Below, piece by piece: positions 1 to 7,291 of a stretch of 64,000 nt of DNA (position 1 is the first letter of the stretch; every line of letters starts with the position of its first letter). The notes below the pieces were generated by a model, which was not told the origin of the DNA, did no database searches, and saw only the letters and a list, made by a program, of their open reading frames with translations. The stretch spans positions 248,001 through 312,000 of the forward strand of contig JBFXJP010000002.1 of NCBI GenBank assembly GCA_050174775.1, given 5' to 3'. Source of the DNA: CAYPGJ01 sp050174775 (GTDB lineage: Bacteria > Planctomycetota > Phycisphaerae > Phycisphaerales > UBA1924). Made by a program: the position numbers and the translations under genes.

Positions 1-150
1 GTGGGTTGGACGTGGCCGTTGGCCGGGGTGGGGATGCTGGGGCTGCTGGCTGGGGTGATCCGGCTGGCGTCGTGCTTTGTGGAGCGGGATGAGGCTGGGG
101 AGAGGTCGGCTGGGGCACGGGGCGCAAAGAGGGCTGTTCCGGGCACTTGA
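1..150 (+). CDS. C-terminal end of a membrane protein (partial)
   Basis: Reading frame 1 is open from the window edge to a TGA at 148-150 and encodes about 49 residues. The first 25 or so are hydrophobic and Gly/Leu-rich (a membrane segment around PLAGVGMLGLLAGVIRLA). They are followed by a charged tail with many Glu, Arg and Lys residues. This looks like the last transmembrane helix and cytoplasmic tail of a host membrane protein whose body lies outside the window. The family cannot be named from this fragment. Confidence 0.45.
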   Translation: MGWTWPLAGVGMLGLLAGVIRLASCFVERDEAGERSAGARGAKRAVPGT

Positions 151-215
151 AAGCGCCGATGGAGCCGTTAGAGTCCCCTCCCTCCCGTGGTCGGGACGCG
201 TTCTCGGATCACGGG

Positions 216-221
216 TAGACT
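216..221 (+). promoter_or_regulatory. -10 element of the tRNA-Asn promoter
   Basis: TAGACT lies 14 bases before the first base of the tRNA. The same hexamer occurs before ppc (54616) and before the HTH gene at 5874-6359. No convincing -35 box is visible about 17 bases upstream, so only the -10 is called. Confidence 0.4.
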
Positions 222-235
222 GGCCTTTCTGACAT

Positions 236-307
236 TCCCCGATAGCTCAATGGTAGAGCGAGCGGCTGTTAACCGCTAGGTTCTAGGTTCGAGTCCTAGT
301 CGGGGAG
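236..307 (+). tRNA. tRNA-Asn (anticodon GTT)
   Basis: The 72-nt sequence folds as a full cloverleaf. The seven-pair acceptor stem is 236-242 with 300-306, followed by discriminator G307. The D arm is GCTC/GAGC, the anticodon stem is AGCGG/CCGCT around loop CTGTTAA, and the T stem is CTAGG/CCTAG. The anticodon at 268-270 is GTT, reading Asn codons. CCA is not encoded. The 3' half from 269 onward is duplicated 48 kb away, so this gene is the integration target of the element to its right and was rebuilt intact at the left junction. Confidence 0.96.
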
Positions 308-309
308 TT
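269..309 (+). repeat. attL: left 41-bp direct repeat of the mobile element
   Basis: The 41 bases from the anticodon loop through two bases past the tRNA end recur at 48748-48788 with a single difference (T at 284, C at 48763). This marks the left junction of the element. After the repeat the two loci diverge (CTCGCGG here, TTTCGAC at the right), as expected when one side is element and the other is original host DNA. Confidence 0.85.
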
Positions 310-313
310 CTCG

Positions 314-339
314 CGGCCCGTCCCAAGTGGGGCGGGCCG
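314..339 (+). terminator. Hairpin after tRNA-Asn, terminator-like
   Basis: CGGCCCG at 314-320 pairs with CGGGCCG at 333-339. The stem continues inward through CCC/GGG around an AAGT loop, giving about 11 pairs. It is followed by a weak T-containing run (tgtcgttta). It lies just past the repeat, so it belongs to the element and probably supplies the terminator for the rebuilt tRNA gene. Confidence 0.55.
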
Positions 340-769
340 TGTCGTTTACGGCTCGGCCGCGCCAATCGGCCCCGCTGGCGACCCGTGGCGGGGGTTCGGC
401 GCTCTCGGCTTTGGGGGGAGAGCCGAGGGGGGCGATCGGAACGGACCGTCCGTGCGCCCGACGCGCCCAGACTCTCGCGCTCTCAGACTCTCAGTTAGCA
501 GGTGTCGGCGATCGGGGGCCGGATGGGAACGGTGCTTCGCACCTTCGATTGGACCGGATGGGGATGCACGGCGGCTCTCGCCCCACCGACGGCAACACTC
601 TCAAACTCTCGCGCTCTCTGGTTGACGGGTGGGCTGAGTTTAACAGCAGGGTTGTTCTCGGGGGCCCGAAAGGAACATCAACGATGTTCGATGGGTAGGG
701 ACAGTGGATCGTTGACTCGGAGGCGGAACGGACCGGACACGATCTTGAAGAAGTTAATTCGCGGGCGCC
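340..769. other. Non-coding stretch at the left end of the element
   Basis: No open frame here looks like a protein. A small hairpin is present (CTCGGCT 404-410 with AGCCGAG 421-427). A CTCTCGCGCTCTC motif occurs near 473 and again near 606. The region lies between the attachment site and the 3' end of the mercury-type cassette. It may hold recombinase-binding sequence, but nothing specific can be shown. Confidence 0.4.
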
Positions 770-1153
770 TTATTCCTGCGCGGCCGGCTCGCAGCACTCA
801 GGTTCTCCGGCGCCAGGCGCGCCATCGCTATTGAACGCGTGCAGCGCCTTGACCGCCCACGTCTCGCCGACACAGCCACCCATGGTCGCCGCGACCGCGA
901 GGAACTCGGCGAGCTCCTCCTTCGTGGCGCCGAGGCGCTTCGACTCGGCGGCGTAGAACTTGACGCAAGGCTCGCAGCGCGCCGATATCGACCACAGCGT
1001 CGCGGCCAGCGCCTTGTGCCTGGCGGGCAGTTCGCCATCCTTGAATATGGCGCTCTGACGCATGGACTGGATCGCCTTGCTTGAGTCTGGGCAGAGCTTG
1101 CCGAACTCCTTCATCGCTGCCAGGGCGGGGTCAATCTTCTCAAGTGTCGTCAC
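770..1153 (-). CDS. AhpD-like / carboxymuconolactone decarboxylase family protein
   Basis: The protein has 127 residues, the usual length of small all-helical CMD/AhpD-like proteins. The key signature is RCEPCVKFYAAESKRLG at about 58-74, a CxxC pair followed by a helix, which is the thiol-disulfide active site of AhpD relatives. Further Cys residues follow (GGC near 94, and a CC pair in the tail). Its ATG overlaps the stop of the MerT-MerP gene by four bases (ATGA), so it is the last gene of the mercury-type operon. AhpD relatives act as peroxidase partners. A thiol redox or metal-handling role is inferred from context, and no mercury-specific activity is known to me for this protein. Confidence 0.8.
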   Translation of the reverse strand: MTTLEKIDPALAAMKEFGKLCPDSSKAIQSMRQSAIFKDGELPARHKALAATLWSISARCEPCVKFYAAESKRLGATKEELAEFLAVAATMGGCVGETWAVKALHAFNSDGAPGAGEPECCEPAAQE

Positions 1154-1839
1154 GGCGTGTCTCCCTCAGGGGTTGTGGCGGGCAGGGGCGGACTCGGGAT
1201 CGACGTGGCGGTGTAGCCATGTCGTTTGGCGGCGTCGCGCACTTTGTCAGCGATAGTGGGATCATCGGTGCGGACGGTCGCGGACTTCGTCGGGTAGTCG
1301 ACTTCCGCGGCGATGACGCCGTCGAGAGTCGCGAGGTCGGACCGGAGCGTCACGGCGCAGGCTTCGCAGGTCATGCCGTCAACCTCGAAGACCAGCGTGT
1401 GTTCATCGGCCTGTACGGCCGAAACCTGCTCCGCTGTCTGGTCCTCAAAGACTTCGAGCAGTGCGCCCACATACTTCGGGAACGAGACGAACGCGACCAC
1501 GACAACGGCGGAAGCCCAGAGGGCGCCGCGCGTCAGGCGCATCCGCCGGCGGGCGCGGGCGTCGCAGCAGCCATCCTCGCCGCACGCGCCGGCTCTGAAG
1601 TAGGCGAGATAGAAGCCGAGACCGAGCAGCGCGATCGCCCCCACGGCAAAGTACGGGCGCCAGCGCTCGAAGAAAGCGCTCGCTCCCGCCGCCGAGGCGC
1701 CGAAGGCGAGCATCGTCAGCGGCAGCCAGCAGCACGCCGACGACGCCACGGCCGCGCCGACGGAACCTGCCGCTGCCAGTGCGCCGCCTTTGCCAGCGCT
1801 CCCTTCGCGCTTCGCATGAGCGGGCTCGGGCTCGCTCAC
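1150..1839 (-). CDS. merT: MerT-MerP fusion: mercuric ion importer with C-terminal HMA domain
   Basis: The predicted product is 229 residues from a GTG at 1839 that overlaps the upstream stop (GTGA). An in-frame ATG at 1863 is the alternative start. The N-terminal part is MerT-like. The first membrane helix carries a Cys-Cys pair (SSACCWLP, about 33-40), a second helix follows, then a loop with Cys and CC, then a third helix. The C-terminal 70 residues are a heavy-metal-associated domain with GMTCEAC, the MerP motif. MerT moves Hg(II) across the inner membrane and MerP normally hands it over in the periplasm. Here the two are one polypeptide. No reductase gene follows. Confidence 0.85.
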   Translation of the reverse strand: MSEPEPAHAKREGSAGKGGALAAAGSVGAAVASSACCWLPLTMLAFGASAAGASAFFERWRPYFAVGAIALLGLGFYLAYFRAGACGEDGCCDARARRRMRLTRGALWASAVVVVAFVSFPKYVGALLEVFEDQTAEQVSAVQADEHTLVFEVDGMTCEACAVTLRSDLATLDGVIAAEVDYPTKSATVRTDDPTIADKVRDAAKRHGYTATSIPSPPLPATTPEGDTP

Positions 1840-2150
1840 AACGCCGCTTTCTCTGCGCAGCATGTGGGAGCGGTCGCTTCCTTCTCGGCCTGGGCCGGGC
1901 AGCGGTCGGCGCAGACCAGTTCGCCCGTCAGGGGGCACTCGATACGACCCGGGCAGTCAGCGCGGTTCGTGTCGAGGCGCGGACACTCGTCGCGGCAGAC
2001 GAGTTCCCCGGTGAGCGGACAGACGATCTTGCCGGGGCAGGCGTCGTTGGTCGCAGTGACCTTCGATGCGTTGGCGAAGCCCGCAGCGCCGGCCGCCAGC
2101 GCGCCGAGGGCGGTCAATGAGGCGATGAGTGTGGCTTTGCGTGTCAGCAT
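1836..2150 (-). CDS. Secreted Cys-rich protein with two CPG-CPLTGELVC repeats
   Basis: The protein has 104 residues. The first 26 form a Sec-type signal peptide (MLTRKATLIAS then an Ala/Gly/Leu stretch). The mature part has two near-identical units, each with the order CPG, four residues, CPLTGELVC, then two or three residues and C. Another Cys pair (TCC) lies near the C-terminus. It is the first gene after the mercury operator and is translationally coupled to MerT-MerP, so a periplasmic metal-binding role is plausible. The family is not one I can name, and the function is inferred only from cysteine content and context. Confidence 0.7.
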   Translation of the reverse strand: MLTRKATLIASLTALGALAAGAAGFANASKVTATNDACPGKIVCPLTGELVCRDECPRLDTNRADCPGRIECPLTGELVCADRCPAQAEKEATAPTCCAEKAAL

Positions 2151-2211
2151 GGTTCGCTCCTTGTCGATGGATTCGGATCACCGGAGGATCCCGCGCCTCC
2201 GTGCTTTTGGA

Positions 2212-2244
2212 ATCATCGGCGCTTGCACCAAGGTACAAGGTCAA
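2212..2244 (-). promoter_or_regulatory. MerR-type promoter/operator of the mercury-like operon
   Basis: Read on the minus strand, TTGACC (2244-2239, overlapping the merR stop codon) is a -35 box. It is followed by the dyad TTGTAC-CTTG-GTGCAA (2238-2223) and a weak -10 (GATGAT, 2217-2212). The -35 to -10 spacing of about 21 bp is longer than normal, as in promoters that MerR proteins activate by untwisting DNA. The half-sites match those of the palindrome at 2704-2719. Confidence 0.6.
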
Positions 2245-2681
2245 GCGCCTTTCCGAGGTTTCTCCCGGCCGGGCTTTTCACGAGCGTGCAGGCGCTCCAC
2301 GACCTCGCAACGGCCCTCCTTCTCGGCCCGTTTGCACGCGCGGAGCCATGAGGAGAGGCGTTTGTCGATCTCGTCGAGCCGTTGCTTCTGGGCCCGCGTG
2401 CGGGAGAGTCGTTCCTCGATCAGGTGCTGGACCTCCTGGCACGGCGGCGTCGCGCCGTCGGCGAAGTCGAGCAACGCGCGAACATCACCCAGCGCGAACC
2501 CGGCGTCCTTGGCTGCAACGATGAAGCGCAGTCGCTCCAGCGACGCATCGCTGTAGAGGCGGTAGTTGGCCTCGCTGCGCCCCTCCGGCGCGATCAGACC
2601 GCGCCGCTCGTAGAAGCGCACCGTGGTCGTCGGCACGCCTGCGGCGTCAGCGAGTTCCCCGATCGTCAGGTGGCGGGGCAT
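2241..2681 (-). CDS. merR: MerR-family mercury-type transcriptional regulator
   Basis: The protein has 146 residues from the ATG at 2681. An upstream in-frame start at 2702 would run into the operator. The N-terminal HTH (LTIGELADAAGVPTTTVRFYERRGLI) is followed by the wing with NYRLY, and a long dimerisation helix begins near residue 88. Cysteines at 81, 116 and 125 match the spacing of the three mercury ligands of Tn501 MerR (82, 117, 126), which strongly suggests Hg(II) sensing. The gene lies upstream of, and on the same strand as, the mer-like genes. The operator between them plus a palindrome before its own start imply control of both transcripts. Confidence 0.9.
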   Translation of the reverse strand: MPRHLTIGELADAAGVPTTTVRFYERRGLIAPEGRSEANYRLYSDASLERLRFIVAAKDAGFALGDVRALLDFADGATPPCQEVQHLIEERLSRTRAQKQRLDEIDKRLSSWLRACKRAEKEGRCEVVERLHAREKPGREKPRKGA

Positions 2682-2703
2682 GGATCTGTCTCGTTGAACC
2701 ACC

Positions 2704-2719
2704 TTGCACTATAGTGCAA
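2704..2719 (-). promoter_or_regulatory. Perfect 16-bp palindrome, probable merR auto-operator
   Basis: ttgcactatagtgcaa is a perfect palindrome that begins 23 bases before the merR start codon. Its half-sites TTGCAC/GTGCAA with a 4-bp centre are the same as those of the operator at 2223-2238. It likely binds MerR and sets merR expression. Confidence 0.65.
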
Positions 2720-3338
2720 TGTTTCACGGGCGATGGGGTTCGATGAGAATGCGTGGAATTGAGGCGGGAATCGACAACAGCGAAATCGTCGCACGATCCA
2801 CCCTTCCGCGCAATTCCGCTTCCCCATCGCGTAGGTATCCAGTAGCCGGCTGCGGTCAACAGCCGGCGACCGATTACCGACCACCCCGACCGACGACGGA
2901 CGGTCTTGGTGAGCACCTCCGAAGGGAGTGCGCGATGTCCCTGCGCCCGAAACGGCTCCCGGACCACCTCTCCAGACAGCGGATCGCCTCGAACAATCCG
3001 AGCCGCGACACCTTCGATGCTTCCCGCAGATGTAGTCGGCGCCAACCCGCCCGTTGACAGGCGGGGCAGGGAGCGCCGATGCACGGAAGCGCCAGCGCCG
3101 CGGCGAGGACGCCGCGGGCGTCGAACATGTCGCCGCGCCAGCGCCGCGCAGCCCTCACGGACCTGCTCGGCGCCGGGATCGCCCGGGCCGTTGGATCGCG
3201 CAACATGCCGCCCGACGGGCCGGAATCGCCCGATCAGGAATCCTCCGTCGATGCACTTGCACTCTCTCCGGAATCGAGGCTCAGTGTGGCCACGCGGGGC
3301 GAACCCGCGCGGAACGAGCCCAAGGCCGGAGAGCGTGC
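2720..3338. other. Non-coding stretch between merR and the recombinase module
   Basis: No convincing gene is seen on either strand. Frames that stay open here have no recognisable family and arise from high GC content. The stretch separates the leftward mercury cassette from the rightward recombinase genes and probably holds the promoter of the DUF2924/recombinase operon. No clear promoter was found. Confidence 0.4.
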
Positions 3339-3868
3339 ATGAGCCAGACGAACGTGGAGCCCATCAGAAAGCAGATCGCGGCGCTGGAACCCATGACGGT
3401 CGGCCAGCTGCGCGAGCGCTATGCCGAAGTGTTCGGCGAGCCGGCGCGGTCGGGCAACCGGCAGTGGCTCTTCCGGCGGATCGCGTGGCGCATCCAGATG
3501 ATCGCCGAGGGCGATCTCGCGACTCGGGCGTTGGAGCGGGCGCACACGCGGGCGAAGGAACTGGCCCGGGACGCCGACCTGCGTGTCCGACCGCCGCGGG
3601 GCCCGGCGAGCGTCCCGGCGGCCGGGAAGGTCGTGTCGGGGGCGCTTGCCATACGGCGTGACGAGCGCGTGCCGCCGCCGGGCACGGTGCTAACGCGAAT
3701 CCACAAAGGCCGCGAGCACCGAGTGGCGATCCTGCCGAACGGGTTTGAGTATGAGGGCGAGGTGTACCGGTCGCTCAGCGCCGTCGCCCACGCCATCACC
3801 GGCTCGCACTGGAACGGCCTCCACTTCTTCGGGCTCGCGGAGCCCAAGCGCAGGAAGGAGGCCTCGCG

Positions 3869-3872
<4 letters not shown>
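3339..3872 (+). CDS. DUF2924 family protein
   Basis: The protein has 177 residues from ATG 3339, preceded by a purine-rich ggccggagag. The N-terminal part (QIAALEPMTVGQLRERYAEVF, then GNRQWLFRRIAWRIQ) and the C-terminal part (LPNGFEYEGEVYRSLSAVAHAITGSHWNGLHFFGL) are typical of DUF2924. These proteins are repeatedly found directly upstream of large serine recombinases in prophages and islands. Its stop overlaps the recombinase start (TTGA). A role as partner or regulator of the recombinase is inferred from this linkage. Confidence 0.85.
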
Positions 3873-5433
<1,561 letters not shown>

Positions 5434-5446
<13 letters not shown>

Positions 5447-5850
5447 CCGTGACGAAGCGCATCCACTTCTCCACCCGGAGCCGCGGCAAGCGGGAGATCG
5501 TCGATGGGGCGAGGGAGGCGGCAGTCGCGTGCGCCTCGGGCCGGGTGCCGCGCGTGTCGCGACTGATGGCGCTGGCGATCAAGATCGACGGGCTGATCTC
5601 GTCTGGAGCGATCTCCGACCAGGCTGAGGCGGCGCGGCTGGGCCACGTCACCCGGGCGCGGATGACGCAGGTCATGAACCTCCTGCTGCTGGCGCCGGAC
5701 ATCCAAGAGTCGGTGCTGACACTGCCCGTGGTCGAGCGTGGGCGGGAGCCGATTGTGGAGACGCACCTGCGGGTGATCGCAACGATCCCCGACTGGCGGA
5801 AGCAGCGGGCGGCGTGGCGGGCGATGCAGGCCTCTCTAGACGGTGCATGA
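5434..5850 (+). CDS. Small ParB-type HTH protein of the recombinase operon
   Basis: The product has 138 residues from GTG 5434, chosen because AGGAGG at 5421-5426 is spaced seven bases before it. A second GTG at 5443 overlaps the recombinase stop. Residues around LISSGAISDQAEAARLGHVTRARMTQVMNLLLLAPDIQESVL resemble the KorB/ParB helix-turn-helix, in which a short helix, a recognition helix and a following hydrophobic helix are spaced this way. The gene follows and overlaps the recombinase, so control of the recombination module or directionality is plausible but unproven. Confidence 0.6.
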
Positions 5851-5873
5851 AGCCGTCACGCCTTCAACGGGCG

Positions 5874-6359
5874 TCAGTAGCCCATGTCTAGGTCCTGAGC
5901 CTGCTTGGTCAGCCTGTTCAGCACCCGCTCGCGCTTCGCATCAACGGTGTCGCGATAGCGCTCCAAATCGGTGAGTCGGATGCGCCGATGGGTGCCCACC
6001 ATGCGCACGGGGATCTTCCCGGCGTCAATCTCCTTGACGAGGAACGGGCGCGAGACGCCGAGAACATCGGCTGCCTCCTGCGTCGTAAGCTCCGCCTCAA
6101 CCGGAACGATTGACACGCCGTTCCCTCGCGCGAATTCCGTCAGCATCGCGACCAGAGCGTGCATGGCTGCTGCGGGTAGGACGACGGCGACCTCACCCTT
6201 TGCGTCGATGTTGGCGCGAAGATCGCGATGGGCCAACGGCGCGAGGATGCGGCTTGCCTGTCGCGCCAGGCTCGACTCATGGGCCGACGGAAACACCGGC
6301 CCCTGCGGTCTGTGGTGAGGTCTTCGCGCGGGCGTCGCCAACTGACTTCCTGCCTCCAT
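5874..6359 (-). CDS. Excisionase/antitoxin-type HTH DNA-binding protein, orphan
   Basis: The protein has 161 residues, with a taggag RBS and a good promoter upstream. The HTH (ELTTQEAADVLGVSRPFLVKEIDAGKIP, then VRMVGTHRRIRLTDLERY) is the excisionase-type MerR-like fold. The region before it (HESSLARQASRILAPLA, then VVLPAAAMHALVAMLTEFARG) is typical of antitoxins paired with PIN-domain toxins. No PIN gene lies downstream; the next gene is convergent and ends 23 bases away. It could be an orphan antitoxin, a repressor, or the recombination directionality factor of the adjacent serine recombinase. Confidence 0.7.
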   Translation of the reverse strand: MEAGSQLATPARRPHHRPQGPVFPSAHESSLARQASRILAPLAHRDLRANIDAKGEVAVVLPAAAMHALVAMLTEFARGNGVSIVPVEAELTTQEAADVLGVSRPFLVKEIDAGKIPVRMVGTHRRIRLTDLERYRDTVDAKRERVLNRLTKQAQDLDMGY

Positions 6360-6372
6360 CTCCTAGGTGGAC

Positions 6373-6401
6373 AGTCTATGCGGCATCCGCAATAATCGCA
6401 A
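6373..6401 (-). promoter_or_regulatory. Promoter of the orphan HTH gene
   Basis: On the minus strand, TTGCGA (6401-6396) and TAGACT (6378-6373) are separated by exactly 17 bases and lie just before the taggag RBS and ATG at 6359. This is the most complete sigma-70-like promoter in the window. The short leader suggests a strongly expressed regulatory gene. Confidence 0.6.
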
Positions 6402-6508
6402 CGGTCGTCTGCCGGAACTCGCGGACCTATGGCGAGGTCGGCCGTGCTTGCCATGGGCATCAGCGTGATGACCCGGCACAAGCGACATCGAGGCTGGAGC
6501 CGGAGACG

Positions 6509-7291
6509 ATGGGTCATAGTCGGCACGGCAATCTGCCCAGATCGCGCAAATGGAAAGAGGTCATCGGTCTCATCGCCGCCGGTGCCGGCGCAGAGCAGAT
6601 TGCCAACGCCATCATTCGTGCGGCTGAGTCGGGATTGATGGCGGCTGCACACCACACCGGGCTCGTGGAGGCGTTCTGGTCTCTGACACAACTCACTCAA
6701 GCCGCGCGCGAGAACGACTTTGCCGCCGGCTTGCGTGCTCGTGGATTCAACGTTCCCGACAACCCAAGCCTTCCTGCGATCCTCAGTGCCGTGTCGCAGG
6801 CTGTCGACCGCAGCATGCCCAACAACAGGGGGCGTACCGATCTGGGCGAGATGGCGCATTGCGCTGCCATCGAGATAACCAACAGGATTGTCACCGAGAA
6901 ATCGTCGCATCTCTTCGGGGCGACCTCCCACGATGTTCAGCGCGCCTTCCGCGAACTGGGTACCGTGAAGAACTTCGGCGAGCTCGGGATGCGATTCTTC
7001 GGACAGCTCACGAACAAGGTGTTGCAGTTCTACGCAAGTCGGGAGTGCGCGAACCATGTCGGCGAAGGGCAGCGCTTCGCCAATCTCGCGGCAAAGGCGG
7101 CGTTTGACGAGGCGATGAGTACGCACTGCCGTCAAGCCGCGGTGACTGTCAAAGACTTCGCAGGTGAATGGCAATCGAAGCAGAAGTGGGAGAACGCCGA
7201 CACGGGCGGCATCACCAGGAAGCACGTCGAGGGCTTCGCGCATCAAGCTATGAAGAAAATGGTCGCGGAACTCAAGGAGGGCAACAAGTGA
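6509..7291 (+). CDS. Unknown 260-residue partner of the QueC-like protein
   Basis: The ATG at 6509 follows a cggagac RBS. The product begins MGHSRHGNLPRSRKW and is then mostly helical. Noticeable blocks are AGAEQIANAIIRAAESGL, AFWSLTQLTQAARENDF, a central GRTDLGEMAHCAAIE and a C-terminal HCRQAAVTVKDFAGEWQSK. No catalytic motif or membrane segment is visible. The C-terminus is rich in Lys and Glu. Its last codons contain the RBS of the next gene and the stop overlaps that gene's GTG, so the two proteins are made together and probably act together. I recall similar proteins beside QueC-like enzymes elsewhere, but no named family. Confidence 0.75.
   Translation: MGHSRHGNLPRSRKWKEVIGLIAAGAGAEQIANAIIRAAESGLMAAAHHTGLVEAFWSLTQLTQAARENDFAAGLRARGFNVPDNPSLPAILSAVSQAVDRSMPNNRGRTDLGEMAHCAAIEITNRIVTEKSSHLFGATSHDVQRAFRELGTVKNFGELGMRFFGQLTNKVLQFYASRECANHVGEGQRFANLAAKAAFDEAMSTHCRQAAVTVKDFAGEWQSKQKWENADTGGITRKHVEGFAHQAMKKMVAELKEGNK

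Noticed and set aside
327..834. Two overlapping open frames to the right of the tRNA
   Set aside because: They have no RBS and no family pattern, and the composition fits GC-rich non-coding sequence; repeats in this stretch explain the biased codons.
2874..3206. Open frames on both strands between merR and the DUF2924 gene
   Set aside because: They overlap each other in several frames and lack RBS or known motifs, as expected by chance in GC-rich DNA.
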